Below, one piece after another: positions 20,853-33,328 of a stretch of DNA of 64,000 bases. The first letter of the stretch is position 1, and each line of letters begins with the position of its first letter. This DNA is from Hemerocallis citrina. Lineage: Eukaryota; Streptophyta; Magnoliopsida; Asparagales; Asphodelaceae. The stretch lies in contig CM030363.1 of NCBI GenBank assembly GCA_017893485.1, forward strand, positions 85,639,730-85,703,729. Direction: 5' to 3'. Both the position numbers and the translations under genes were made by a program. The notes beneath the pieces are model-generated. The model saw nothing but the letters and a program-made list of their open reading frames with translations. It was not told the DNA's origin and searched no databases.

Positions 20853-23707
20853 TGTAGCGCCCCGAATTTCTAATATGATATCTTAGAAAATACGTGGCAC
20901 ATTCCCAGTGATCCACTTCAATGCAATATTAAATATAACCAACACCACTAAAAATTTTCAAACATTTATTACAACAAATCATTTTCAATACACAGCGGAA
21001 TTCAAAACAAACTCAACTCAATATTTTCTTTTCATTTACATCTCAAATTATCTCCAAATGCTATTACAAATTTTACACAATCTCTTATGAGTCAGTTATA
21101 TCTCAAAACCAACTTAAGCATTCCATCTCCAACTCTAAGCAACTACCTGAAACAAGTGAGGTTAGAGATGATTCCTAACCCCCAAACTAAAGGGGTCAGC
21201 CATAAATGGTGTGAGAAATATAAAAATAAACAAATATCATAAAAGATCATACCTCATAAATTCTTAAACAACAGGTACTAAATAGGAATATGGGAAATAC
21301 GAAATAACAGTAACATAAAATATCAAGTGATACTAAGCTAAGTGTCATGTGTGGAAAACACGAAAACCACATGCATAAAACCAAGCCAAGAAAACACAAG
21401 TTCTATATGCAGACTCTCTAATGCGTACTTGTCGAAGTCTATGCATCCCATTCTACATAGGTTCGGTGCAAGCCCTTAACGTCTTCACTTCATAGGGTTC
21501 AATCCCCGCGTTATGAACTAATCCTAACACGATGACTACTACGAGATAAAGATAAACCATGGATAGTATCTCATGCCCGATAATTCCGGAGATGGATCCC
21601 ACACCCAACATATTTCACTTGAATAATTCCGGAGATCATCCCACACCGAAACATTGACACGTCACCACAATATACCACATGTGCTTCACCTCGACTCCGA
21701 TAATTCCGGAGATCAATCTCACACCACAAATAGTTACCGTGATAATTCCGGAGATTGTCCCACACCACAAGACTGTGATAATTCCGGAGACATATCCCAC
21801 ACCACCAATAATCTACTGTGATAATTCCAGAGATTAAATCCCACACCGAAAGCCATACTGAGGTTCTTGACTCACGTTCCCGTTCATCATATCACCACTA
21901 GTGCCTGTTCTTATCATTTTGGGTTAATGGTTTACTCAACGAATCTCCTAGAGTGATATACCCTACCGGCCTAAATTCAAACTCAATAACTGAAATGCCT
22001 CAGTGGGCCTCAACTAATACTCAACACCGGTATACTAGGGTCACACACCTCTAGAGACTCAAACTCAAAATTCTAAACTAAAGTTCCACTAAATAAGTGG
22101 CTCAACTAAAAGACTCAAACTTAATACTTAACTGAATATCTCAAAGTCAAATGCTTAATCAAATACTGAACTGAATGTCAAGTATAGACTGAATTATCTG
22201 AAGAACCAATCATTCGAAATAGCACTAAAGTTCACAAAGATCCTTCAGTACCAGTCGACTCATACTAATGATAAGTCGATTGACCAGAGGACAAAATTTC
22301 CCAAAATTTACAAAAATAACTTAAGTCTCATAACAGTCGACTTACAAGAGGGTCAGTCGACTTACCCGAGGTAATTTCCAATAATCTTCTCAAAAATATT
22401 CTAAGTATATAAGTCGACTTAAAGGAGTCATAGGTCGACTGTCCAGAAAGGACTAATAAATTTTACAAAATAATATTCCTCAGTGGACCAGTCGACTGCC
22501 TACTGGCTAGGTCGACTGTCCAGAACAACTTTTTCAAAGATTCTAAAGCGAAGTGTCAGGCTCGTGCTAGTCGACTGTCGGCCTACAGATTTCAAAATTA
22601 GGCCTGATTACAAAATCGAATTCTGAAGCTTTCTAATGATCAATGTTATAAAAATAGTTCGTATTCAGGAAAATAATAAATCTCAACGAATCTTCATCAG
22701 GTATATGTATATATATCACTCAAACATCAATATGTCAAGATCTACGTTCTCATGTTCTAAATCACAAATCCTTTCTTTAAGGTCTTACAAAATCTAACTC
22801 TCTTTCATAATTCTAAATCAAAATCTGATTTATAGATCTAATGTCCAGATGTTCATACTCAAATCTCAACATGCTTTAGTAAACAATTTTAATAATAAAG
22901 ATCTACTATTTCATTCTCAATTATTCACATGATTCCTACCTCAATACAATATCTATATTGTTCACATCATCCAATCATTTCATCATGATACTTGCACACA
23001 TAGATCAATCAACAAGACGAATTAAAATATTCAAAATGTCGAACAAACAAACAAGATCACTCACATGAATCAAACAACAAAATAATTTTTATATCTCTCA
23101 CCTTAGAATTTGAGAAAAGTCCACGAAAAGAATCCTCCTTTTGCTAGATCCAAAGGTTCCTTGCTCCACCGAAATAAATCTCCCAAAATTCAGTATTTTA
23201 TCAGCAATGACGGCTGGGGGAAAAATCTCTTATATATGCCGGATTGATAATTAGGATTTTACCCGCAACTTTGCAAAACAACCATTTCCAAAATACAATT
23301 TACATATATAGATCGTTCTTTGGAAATTCCATCAAAACTCATTCAAATTAGGATTTATAAGAAAACATACATTCTAAATCTCAATTAATACTGTTCAAAA
23401 CGTCCAGAAATCACATTTTGCACTTAAACCCCTAAAAATGTCAAATTTACAAAAAGGTCTTTCTTTTCTCAAAAATTGCAAATAGTTCCAATTAATTTCA
23501 GAAAAATCTGGAAAAATACTAAATAAATCACAAATATTAAATAATGATTTTCCATGAATAGAACTAAATTTTCCAACTTCTCAAAAGTATTTGCACGTGT
23601 TTTGCACGTGTTCAAAGGATAATTTTTTCTGAAAATGTTCATTAAATCTCCAAAAATAAATTCATTTTCAAATATAAAAATAATATTTGAAAATACGGGG
23701 TTCTACA
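20853..23707 (-). repeat. 5' LTR of element A (2,855 bp)
   Basis: Ends TGTAGAACC...GCGCTACA on the minus strand. It is about 13 bp longer than its partner, partly from a duplicated TTTGCACGTGT near 23590. It has the same GTCGAC array (22250-22575) and CCGGAATTATC repeats (21560-21860). It abuts Tat gag sequence at 23708. Confidence 0.92.
23229..23238 (-). promoter_or_regulatory. TATA box of element A 5' LTR
   Basis: TATATAAGAG on the minus strand, about 470 bp inside the LTR, followed by a C-rich stretch. Likely promoter of the genomic RNA. Confidence 0.6.
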
Positions 23708-24350
23708 CCCATGCCGATCCCTTCAAGGTGGCTCGAAAAGTTTTGTAGAGAAGCGCGCCGGAGGCTCGGTGGATCATCATGAGAGTTTTCCAACTCACAA
23801 TGTGGTCTGCTGGATCAGATGCACCGTCGTATGACTTGAAGGTGGGAAGCTTGAAGTTCTCAGGGATAGGGGATTCAAGGATGGCTCTGGTGAAAGGGGT
23901 TGGATGGGGTGATATCCTCCGCCTCGGTGACCATCCTCTTGACCAATCCGGGTGATCTTCCATCTCTCAAAGGCCACGAAGGACCTCCTCTTCTCGCCCC
24001 TCTGATCGAATTCACTCATGGAACTTGTTTTCTTACTCGATTCTAGGGCGTGGATCGCTTGTTTGGCGACCCCTACATAGGGCACCCTAGAGAGCTTTAA
24101 GAACATGGTCAGTGAATTCACCGAATTAATCCCTGTTTATGGGCGCCTCCTCTTCTATGTTGTTCGTGGGAGCTCACCGACTATTTGGAGTTGGGCTCCT
24201 CTAGCATCTTTGTCCTCGTGGTGAGGGCGATCGACAGAATTTCTGCCTCCGGGGGGAAGGACTGCTCTTGCTCCCTTGGTGCCCTGAGTGGGGACTTCAT
24301 CTCGAGCGAGCTTTTCATCTAAGCATTGCCGGAGGTTCATCCCTTGCTAT
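23708..24350 (-). pseudogene. Tat-type gag N-terminal fragment
   Basis: The conserved segment PFTRAILESPIPENFKLP, followed by YDGASDPADHIVSW, is the typical Tat/Ogre-lineage Gag domain. Upstream LRQCLDEKLA resembles the RHCLDEKRA of element D's gag. Frames change along the stretch and the domain stops at element A's LTR. Confidence 0.75.
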
Positions 24351-25080
24351 CAGGAGTTGATGACTTCGCGGAGGGCTTGTTGCGTGCATCGAGGAAGGGG
24401 TGGATGTGTGGACCGACACCCAATTTTCGACAGGGTGAGGCTCAGGGTGAGGCTCATAGTGAGGATGTTGGGAATCAGCCAATGCAGCCCTACCAAAAGG
24501 AGGAGGTGATGCAGCCCTACCAAAAAGAGGCAGCAATGATGGATAACGAGGCTACAGTAGCGGAGGCGATGGAGAATCCTCCCGGTGATCTTTTACACCA
24601 TCAATCGGGATTTGAATTTGAATGGCTAAAAGTTCCTTGATCTGAATCTGAATGGTTGAGAACGTCTGGCCTTGGATATGCACAGCTGAAAACATCCGGC
24701 GAACCTGTACAAATTTTAAACACCGGGGTCGGATCCGATGAAAGACCCTTCGATGATCAAGTCAGTAACTCAGAAAAATAATTATAGTTTTTTGTGGAGA
24801 AATATTGATTGCCTTTTACTGATTGATGGGGGAAAGTACTTATAGAGTATGAGTTAGTTATAGAAGATAGACCTGAAAAGGTAAATTTTAGCCTGTACTT
24901 ATGGAAAATTATTGTTCTACCCTTGAGAAGCTTTGAGATGCATGTCAAGCTATAATGGCTCCGATTTTACCCATACCAATGAGGTAAGGAAAGATAAAGA
25001 GATTGAGAAACAGACAAAGAGTTGAAAATAATGGTAGTTTGGAGAGTAAGGATGAAGAACAACAAGAATCATCGGCTAAG
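23708..25080 (-). mobile_element. Tat-lineage retrotransposon remnant: gag start, leader and LTR
   Basis: Minus-strand gag sits at 23708-24350, a leader with TTGGGTGTCGGTCCACA near 24410-24430 resembles the TTGGC-type PBS of Tat elements, and 24440-25080 looks like LTR (CGAAGGGTCTTTCATCGG, then a promoter-like AT-rich part). The same LTR type recurs in decayed form at 61850-62099. The right-hand LTR limit is uncertain. The rest of the element is missing beyond 23707. Confidence 0.65.
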
Positions 25081-25399
25081 ATGAGAAGGAACAATAAGTA
25101 GAAATGGATTGTCATTTTTGTCCGCCAACCTTTTTTCTAATTGCTAATTCTCTTTACAACAAATCCTTGTTTCCTCTTTTTTTCCAGGACCAGAGTATTT
25201 TGACAGTAGTTGAGGAAGGGATTGCACTGGGATGGGAATGGCCGGGCTGTACTAGAAAAATAACCAATCCATTTAGTAAAACTTATAGGGGCGGATATTG
25301 GGCCCGATATAGACCGAGCAATGTGGGCTGGAGTATAAGATATATTTGAGCCTGTGACTTCAAATGATGTCACATACATTTGTACTTGTTTTTGTTTAA
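25081..25399. other. Spacer left of the MuDR-like element
   Basis: No gene or repeat recognised. Confidence 0.4.
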
Positions 25400-25408
25400 T
25401 TTACTTTA

Positions 25409-25560
25409 GGGAGAAGGACCTATTGACACTTAAAGTTTATACAAATGACCTATACACACCCAAAGTTTTTATAATACCCCAATAGTACCCAGAGTCTCAT
25501 AATTTGGACCTACAGCCCCCTGCCGTTTGATTTTCTATTTAGTTAGTGGAATATTCTCGG
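25409..25560 (+). repeat. Left terminal inverted repeat of the MuDR-like element
   Basis: Pairs with 31640-31788. The outer 20 bp differ at one site; similarity drops inward. Confidence 0.8.
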
Positions 25561-25780
25561 TATATACCTCTTAACGGGTTATAACCCTTTAAGAAGCCTA
25601 TGAAATTACGGAGAAAAAAAAACTCCTCCCTTCTTCTTTCCTCGACCTGTGATGATTTTCTTCACTTATTCCCCTTTTTAAACCCTAACCCATTTTCTCT
25701 CAATCTATCTCAACCCACTCTTGAAAATTCCCCTCGTGAAAAATTTCTTGATCGCACCGAAGCTCTCTTCTCCACTCACA

Positions 25781-26215
25781 ATGTCTGCCACCAGTTTTTG
25801 TTTTGAATCGTCGATACAGAATGGATTGATGTGCCACTGCAAAAAGCCGGGGAGAGTGCAGATTGTCGAGTGTGTGAGAGGTAAGAATAAAGGTAGGTTG
25901 TTCTACTCCTGTCCAAATTACAAAGGGAAAGACGAGCGTGGGTGCAATTTTTTTAGGTGGGTATCAGTTGATAGTGATCAAGCTGATAAAGAGATGGGGT
26001 TGGTGGAACTGAAGGCGATGTTGTTTCAGCAGAAGGAGATTTTGAATATAATGAAACAACAATTGGATGTTAATTTCGCTGTGAAGCTTCTTCAATTGGA
26101 GACTAGTATCAATCGGTTGACATCGTTATTTCGCAGTTGTGTTGTTCTATTTGTTGTATTTATTATTTTTTTAAATGCGTTGCATTCATGTATGGCAGAT
26201 CCTGAATATGCGTAG
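25781..26215 (+). CDS. GRF zinc-finger protein with coiled coil and membrane-like tail (144 aa)
   Basis: An intact single-exon gene. The ATG at 25781 is the first in frame and gives MSATSFCFESS. Residues 18-61 form a GRF-type zinc finger: Cys18, Cys20, Cys44 and Cys55 with NKGRLFYSC and CNFFRWV. GRF fingers in other proteins bind single-stranded nucleic acid. Residues about 70-115 are heptad-like (coiled coil), and about 119-134 form a hydrophobic membrane-like segment (CVVLFVVFIIFLNAL). It lies inside the TIRs of the MuDR-like element, convergent with the transposase, like the second gene of maize MuDR in layout but not in sequence. Function is unknown; a captured host gene is the alternative. 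Confidence 0.8.
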   Translation: MSATSFCFESSIQNGLMCHCKKPGRVQIVECVRGKNKGRLFYSCPNYKGKDERGCNFFRWVSVDSDQADKEMGLVELKAMLFQQKEILNIMKQQLDVNFAVKLLQLETSINRLTSLFRSCVVLFVVFIIFLNALHSCMADPEYA

Positions 26216-27174
26216 TGTCAGAATTGCTTTGGTACGATGGAATATCATGTAACAAATGAATGTGTCTATTTTGTATGGCAGATTAGTAGGGCTGAATGTA
26301 TATTTTTGAATGAAAGAATGAATGTTTCTTGACTCAAATGAGTTAGAATGATTGAATGAATGTAATTTATTTTTGAAATGAGTAGCAAGAGTTTGATGTT
26401 GTGCAATAGATAGTTGATACTGAGTTTGTGATTTGGTTGTGTGCCTTGATGCTTTTGCAGAGTACTTTCACTTTCGAATCTATAGAGATTGTTTTGAAAA
26501 AGCATTGGTTCAATCTGTTTGAGAATGAATTCTAATTTGTTTTTGGCCTTACATTCAAATGCATCCATATATGTTTATGTACATACAGTGAAGTTGTTTG
26601 TAGTGAGAATACATTGACCCCTTGTTGTCAATATGCACTCCCTGTAGAGGAGGGTGGTGAACATGCAATTCGACAATCCAGCAAGCAGAAAATAGCACTA
26701 AGCATCATGGAAATTCATTTAAATTATGTAGCAGCAGGACTTTGTTGAGCATCAGCATTGTGAAGGAAATCCCAGTTGTATCTTCATTGCAAATTGGTAA
26801 TGTATGGTATCATACTGTTAACAGTTGAAATTAGTAGTGTCAAGTGCACAGAAATTTCTAGTTGCAAATGCATTGTATTCACAGTAGCAGTTGAATTAGC
26901 AATGCACAAATATGCTGCAGTTTATATTGTATTAATTCTCAAAGCATAAACCTGTGTTCAATCACACAACATACATCTGCATCCTAATAGCAGTTCTTTA
27001 GCCTCATCCCAGTGTAGGCTGATACAAGTTAGTCTTAAATACCAGACATGAACCTCACAAGAGTTGAAATGGTTTGCATGTCACATCTGCCCATTGTTAT
27101 GTTACCTACAATGTTGGTGGTGAATTTAGTTCTTACAAGAAAATATTTTTTGAAGATTACATCCAAATAATGCC
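26216..27174. other. Spacer between the two convergent genes
   Basis: AT-rich; would hold the 3' ends of both genes. No reading frame of note. Confidence 0.5.
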
Positions 27175-30100
27175 TCATCCTCTACCCCTTCTGACCCTCT
27201 GAACACTGCCTCTGAGAGGTACCTTCCTACCCCTCCCTCTATTTGAGCTTGTTGGTTGATGTTGTCGTGATGGTGGTGATAACTGAATTGGGGGCCATTG
27301 TCCCTCAACTCCTTCTGACTGTAGTCCTGCAACACTCCCTTGAGATTGGATTACATGAGGTTCATCTGCAACTGGTTAAATTATGAGTAATTAGAGTACT
27401 GATATAGTATACACAGATATATGGGTTGCATGAAAAATGTTTGAACTACTGCTATTTGGAAACACAGATAAGACACAGATATACACAGATATAGTGTAAC
27501 AGATATACACAATAATTAGAGTACCTTCCTATTCCTTGCCTCATTTATCTTAGTTCAACTACTGCAGTGGCAGTAATCATTGCAATATTTTGCTACAAAT
27601 ATTTAAAAACTTATGAATTTGAACAGCCTACAGGTATGAGTAATAAAAGTACTGATATAGTACTAATCAAAAATATGTGCATACTGAATATTACACTCAT
27701 TTATGTTAGTTCAACAACAGCACCTGATGTAAATACCAAATAATTTGTTTCAACTGTTCCAAAAACTTATCAATTTGAACATCCTGCAACTACTGTAGAT
27801 ATGAGTTGTTAGTTAGTATAATTTTATTACAATTTTGTTTTAACTTATCAATTACAATACTGATAAAGTGTGCACAAAAATATGAGTTGTTAGTTACTGC
27901 AATTTTCAGATGTTCAATTACACTTATTTATGTTACTTCAACAACTGCAACTACTGTAGATACTGCAATATTTTGTTCCAAAAGTTTAAAAAGTAGTAAT
28001 TTACCTCCTACACCTTCATTGAATGCCACCCTCCCTACAACTGCCCATCTTCTTCCTCGCTTGGTACCCCTCCTAGAAAAATAATTTTTCAATAAGATTA
28101 AAATATGAACAGTAATGTGTACTGGGTCATAGATGATAATTTACCTATGCAGTGTATTTGTTGATGACTGGCTGGGGAAATCAGCAACTGATGAACTGGC
28201 ATCCACTCCTGCAGGTGCTTGGTTAATTGGTGCCTTGCAAGTTGTTTTGTTGTGGCCAATTCCATGACATCTACTACACGTCATTTTTCTCTTTGATAAT
28301 TTGTTCCCTCTAACATCATCTTCATCTCTGGATTTAATTCTCTTTGTTTTTGGCCTTCCTCTTGGTCTCCTTGTGTGTGGTGGTTCAACAGTGTAGCCAA
28401 TCTCTTGATGCTGCCATTGAGCCTTACATGGTAGAGATGCAATAGAAAACTTATATGCAAGTTTGTACCTGGCAAAAGGTGAACAAATAGGTAGAAAGAA
28501 AAGAGAATATGTGGTACTGTAATTTCATTTCAAATTGCCTCCAACAGCAACAGCTGTGGATGAAAACAAAATTCACAGAAACATTACTAAATACCTGTCA
28601 ATGTAGTATAGGGGATCCACATAAATGGTCTTATCAACTCTGGCCTTTATGCAGATTACCTCAGCTGCGTGTATGCAAGGTAGACCAGTGAGCTGCCACT
28701 GTCTGCAGGTGCATATTTTGTCTACCATGTCAAGCACCTCCCTTCTTTCTACACTCTCCACCTCTGCATGCCTTTCATCAGATTTTTTAACAATCCATCC
28801 ACTAACTTTCTTACTGACATCTCTAATGTATCTGTCAGCCATTGGTACCAGCACCCCCTTCCATCTATTAGCAATTTGTCTTCGCAATATCATCTTCTCC
28901 ATTATTTTGATCCTAACACTATCTACAAGATCAACAACTAGATGATATCTTGATTCTAATATCCATGCGTTGAAACTCTCTGCCAGGTTGTTTGTAATGC
29001 AGTGTTGTCTAGATCTAGGGGTGAACTGGCTCCTACTCCATAAGTGGGTCTGTCTCTCTAAAGTAGCTGCTGCTTCAATTGAAATTGCTCTCAAATCTCT
29101 CATTGCATCTTCATACTGCATAACTGTGTATGCCTTGGTAGCTCCCCAAACCAATGCTTCAAATACTTCACCAGAAAAAAATTTCTTAAAGTTTTTCCAT
29201 AGATGACGAAGACAACATCTATGTTCGGCTTCAAGCAACAACAAAGAAACTGCTTCTCGTAAGCCATTTTCTTGATCACTCATTATAGTGATATTGGCCA
29301 TATCATTCCCAAGAGCTTCTTTCATATTTTGGATGAACCAATGCCAAGAATGTAGATTCTCAGATTCTACTACTGCAAATGCTACAGGATATAACCCATT
29401 ATTACCATCATGAGCATTAGCAGCAAGAAAAGTCCCCAAACACTTACCCCTAAGATGACAGCCATCAAGGGCAATGTATGGTTTACATCCTAATTTAAAC
29501 CCATCAACACATTGCTTGAAAGAAACAAACATCCTATGAAAAGATTTGTCATTTTCTAATTCAATTTCAATGTCCGAACCTGGGTTTCTAGCCTTCAGTT
29601 CAGCTCTCAAAGAGTGTACAAGGTTGTAGCTCTTGTCAATGTCACCTAAAAGTTGCTTCCTTGCCTCTTCCCTCTCCCTCCACACTTGTTTGTAACCAAT
29701 CTTCAATCCATCTTTACTGTCAATGAATTTGGCAATGTTTACAGGCCACATATTAGGATTTGCTTTGACATCTCCCTTAATTATCTCAGTAATCCAAAAT
29801 TTTGTTGCAGCTCTATTGCCACACTTATTTATTCCCATGCAAGTATGGACATCATTGTAATTTCTTACCTCAAATGTCTTCTTGTCCTGCATCCTAGCAG
29901 CTCTAATTCTCCAGGGACATTCCTCCATCCCACATATTGCAACAATGGCTGTATTATCATTCTTCTTCAACCATTATGCAAAATTGTTTTGAATACTATA
30001 CTGTTTCAATATCATCCTGAAGGCGTAGCTATTTCAAAATTTGCTACCTATTTCAAAATGAGGGCAATGGAAATCTACTTGTTCTCTACTTAAAGCACCG

Positions 30101-31004
30101 TCACTGTCTTCTTCTTCACCAGCTTCTTCTTCTTCAAACTCACTATCAAAAGAATGATACGAATCTTCGAAATAGCAATCATATGCTTCATCATTTGCCA
30201 CTTCCAAGTTTTTTATATGTATTTCTTCTTCTACAGCATCTGCGTCACCAAAATTGCCTTCATTTTCATCATAATCAGGGTCTTCACTGTCACTGCTCTC
30301 ATAATCAGCTTCATATAATTGTTGTAGTGGTGCCTTCTCACCATCTATCTGTATTTGCCTCTTAGCTTGATGTTCACTGCCTTCACGTTCTTCATCACCT
30401 ACTACATTGCCTTCTCCTACTTCAGTAAACTGATTTGCATTAGCTTCTGGATCTTCATTTCCTTCATCTGCATTCCCTTTGGGTTTTCAAATGTTGATTT
30501 AGATTTTTCCACTGAACCTGATGTATTAGTAGGAAATCCAACCTGCCTCACATACGAATATTCATCATCACTCGAGACTACCAACTGCTCAGCGGGAATG
30601 GGTCCACACCCAAGATGATATCTTGCCCTCCTTCCACCAACAATCTCACCCGCATTAACACCAAACCTACTACAGTTCTTTGGGGGTCTAAATGACAAAT
30701 ACAGCTCCAATGTTTTTTTCTTCTCTAAATGCAATTTTCAAATTTCTGCAAATTGTACATCATCTACAATAACTCCATATTCTTTAGGCAATGCCCCAAG
30801 CTTTGCGTATACTACTTTCATCATATACCCCTCATTACAGGGTAGTAACGCATGAAGTCTGTCACTCAAGTAGTCTAAGTTACACTCCCCTGAGTCAATC
30901 AAAATACTTTTCCTACGATACCGTTCATATTTTTTCCAATTTGTCCTCGGTATCGGTCTCCAATGCCCGTGGTAGAACACAAACACTGTGACTCTATCTA
31001 TCAT
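27175..31004 (-). pseudogene. MULE transposase (MURA-like), four exons, decayed
   Basis: Start at ATG 31002-31004. Exon 1 (31004-28595) has an N-terminal PB1-like domain (VTVFVFYHGHW), an acidic stretch, the MuDR domain, the MULE catalytic core with ALDGCHLRGK, IMSDQENGL and NNLAESFNAW, then a SWIM finger CTCRQWQLTGLPCIHA. GT-AG introns at 28469-28594, 28073-28144 and 27366-28004 are supported by exact frame joining. Exon 2 (28468-28145) holds a zinc knuckle CSRCHGIGHNKTTC; exon 3 is 28072-28005; exon 4 (27365-27175) ends in a basic, RG-rich tail. Lesions: TGA 30738-30740 and TGA 30034-30036 (both CGA to TGA), TAA 29974-29976, and a frameshift near 30478. The core is intact over about 460 codons. 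Confidence 0.88.
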
Positions 31005-31639
31005 CCTGTCACACAATAACAACCAGAAGAATAACATTAGTCCTTCTATATAACTCCAATAAATAACGTAATAGAACTACAACAAAACACAACACAACAA
31101 ACAAGACAATACAACTCCAAAGGGGTCCCCATATAGATGACAACACAATATAACACCAAAGTCAACCCTAACTTAGATCAAATCCCAAATCTAGTGTTCC
31201 CTCACTAAACTCAACAAATATTTCAACCCTACATTCTTCACCAAATACTCAACCTCATAACAATCAACATTCAATTAAATTCAAATCAACCCTAACAATG
31301 AAGAAACAACGCTAACTTCAATTTAACTCAAACACTAAACTCATCTACTTTCACGAATCAATAACAGCAAAATAACCGTAAATCTCAGATTACGAAATAA
31401 TTATAATGGGGGAAGCTCATACCTTCCACTATGTTGATTCAACCCTGACCCTCCGCCGGCCTCCATCTTCTTCTTCAATTTCCGCAGACACACCACGTGC
31501 TCAAGATCTCACCTTCAACCGAAACTCACAAACAAAATTTGGTCCACAAGAGTTAAGTAACGAAGTGAGAAAGGGGAATTAATTCAATGCAGACGAAATG
31601 AAGAAGGAAGAAGGTGAAGGGTAAATAGGTCATTTCATC

Positions 31640-31788
31640 AGCCATCTGTTAGAAAATTAACAGAGATAGACGGGAGGGGCCTACAGGTCCAATTAAAACA
31701 ACTTTAGGTGCTATTGGGATATTACTGTAACTAGAGGTATGTTTAGGATATTAACAGTAACTTCAGGTGTCAATAGGTCATTCTCCCT
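31640..31788 (-). repeat. Right terminal inverted repeat of the MuDR-like element
   Basis: Partner of 25409-25560; ends TCATTCTCCCT. Confidence 0.8.
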
Positions 31789-31797
31789 TTTACTTTA

Positions 31798-32684
31798 AGG
31801 GTTCGCTTACTCAATATTTCTACTTAATGTGATGGTTTATATAATTGTTTGTCTCCAAGATTAGCAACTCAATTTAGAGGTTGAAAGGGAGTTTGATGTT
31901 CTGGTAGACCGTAGAGTTGATCTTGTGTAAATATCACAAATGTATGTTTTACCGTATTTGCAAGATTGTCCTAACCAACAAAAAAGATTGTTAGAAGAAG
32001 TATAAAAGAAACATGACATAGGAAACAAATAAAAAAAGTGAGGACCAAAGACGAACAACAAAAGCAAGAAATAGTATCTCCTTAGTCACTCCAAAACTTG
32101 GAAAGAATAAGAAATTACAAATGCCATGTCCCCTTGGAGAAGAATGAGATCAGTTTGAAAGACAACCAGAATGCCATATGCCGAAGCAATCCTCAAAATC
32201 AAAAAATTTAGTAAGTTAAAAAACACGTTCATTATTGTTATTTGCAACATTATACTATTCTGTTTTCCTCAACAACAAAAAAACATCATACTATACTGTT
32301 ACAATATTTTTTCTACAGAAATCCAATATCATCGTCAACACAAACTCATTTGAAGTGCCAAGTAAAACACAATACAACAAAGGAGAGCATAGGTGAAGAT
32401 CTAAGACGTTCAACAAAAGTAGTTGTAAGTATCTCCTTAGTCACTGTATACTTTCTACATCCTCGAAACATGGTAAGGATAAGAGTGCCCTTTTCACCAT
32501 AGAGAAAAATGAGATCAGATTGAAAGATATAGCCAGAATGTCATGCTCTAAATTATGAAATAAAATATATATCAGTAAGGTTAGGATAAAAATTTGGCAA
32601 GTCTAGAATCAATGACAAACAAATCAAAGGAACACTTGAATGTTCAGTGGGGTATGAGAATCTCCAATAACTTTGGAGGCCTTC
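31798..32684. repeat. Unassigned sequence with a degenerate direct duplication
   Basis: About 32050-32180 and 32395-32550 resemble each other, sharing GTATCTCCTTAGTCACT and AATGAGATCAG. This suggests an old tandem duplication of about 345 bp. No protein domain recognised. Confidence 0.5.
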
Positions 32685-32687
32685 TAA

Positions 32688-33328
32688 GAGCATCTTCAAT
32701 CGTTTTGCTATTTGACAATTAGGCAAAATAGCAAATGGCAAATAGAGTGTTTCGCTACAGTCATCGTTTCCTATAATTTGAGGAGAAAAAAAAAAAGATG
32801 ATCGGACGGAACAGGTTGTTCCGTCTGATTTTTCTTTTCTTTTATGCTTATAAGATTAAATTAGCTTAATTAATTAAATTAAATATTAAATTTTATCCTA
32901 AATGTGCTAGATTAAGACATTAATCATCAGATTAATGTCTTAAACCAAGTATTGGACTAGGAATGTCCCGTCCAAGCAAAAATTGCTTCAGACGGGACAA
33001 CATGTTGTGTCTGTGTCCTTCATTTTATTTTTTAAAATTTATTTTTGGGGGACGTTACATCATGTACCGTTTGATAGTTTCTACGTTTTAAAAAAAAATC
33101 CTAAGACGGAACAAGATGATGTCTCCAATCCCACAAAAAAATTATTAAAAAATTGAGACAAAACATGATGTATCGTCTGTTATATTTAACAATTACCAAA
33201 TTCGTTTCTCAAATTTGAGACACTACTGTTCCTCGTTTGCTAAAATTTGGCAAAATAGCAAACGACTGCAGTGCTATTTTGCTAAATTTTTGTCAAATTG
33301 GCAAAATAGAAAACAATTGGAGATGCTC
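32688..33328. mobile_element. PIF/Harbinger-like MITE, TSD TAA
   Basis: Left end GAGCATCTTCAATCG and right end CAATTGGAGATGCTC are inverted repeats; inward the AGCAAAATAGCAAA words also mirror. TAA flanks both sides (32685-32687 and 33329-33331). 641 bp, no coding capacity. Internal GACGGAACA words also occur in both orientations. Confidence 0.8.

Larger units (their letters stand above)
13039..23707 (-). mobile_element. Element A: Tekay-type Ty3/gypsy retrotransposon with two LTRs, no TSD
   Basis: Minus-strand order is 5' LTR (20853-23707), tRNA-Met PBS, gag with two zinc knuckles, protease, RT, RNase H, integrase, chromodomain-like tail, PPT and 3' LTR (13039-15880). The LTRs look about 98% alike by eye. 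The left flank is AATAC inside element B's LTR and the right flank is CCCAT inside a Tat gag, so there is no target site duplication and the flanks come from different elements. This suggests recombination between two copies, or a deletion. Several stops and one frameshift make it non-autonomous. Confidence 0.92.
25409..31788 (-). mobile_element. MuDR-like transposon with two convergent genes, TSD TTTACTTTA
   Basis: The left end GGGAGAAGGACCTATTGACA and the right end (reverse complement GGGAGAATGACCTATTGACA) are the outer parts of inverted repeats of about 150 bp. Exact 9-bp repeats TTTACTTTA flank it (25400-25408 and 31789-31797), the Mutator superfamily signature. Inside are a transposase gene on the minus strand and a GRF zinc-finger gene on the plus strand, facing each other. 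Transposase has three stops and one frameshift, so this copy is no longer autonomous. Confidence 0.9.

Noticed and set aside
25781..26215. Reading the GRF gene as an independent host gene
   Set aside because: It lies inside TIRs with an exact 9-bp TSD and faces the transposase; kept as a transposon gene, though capture from the host remains possible.
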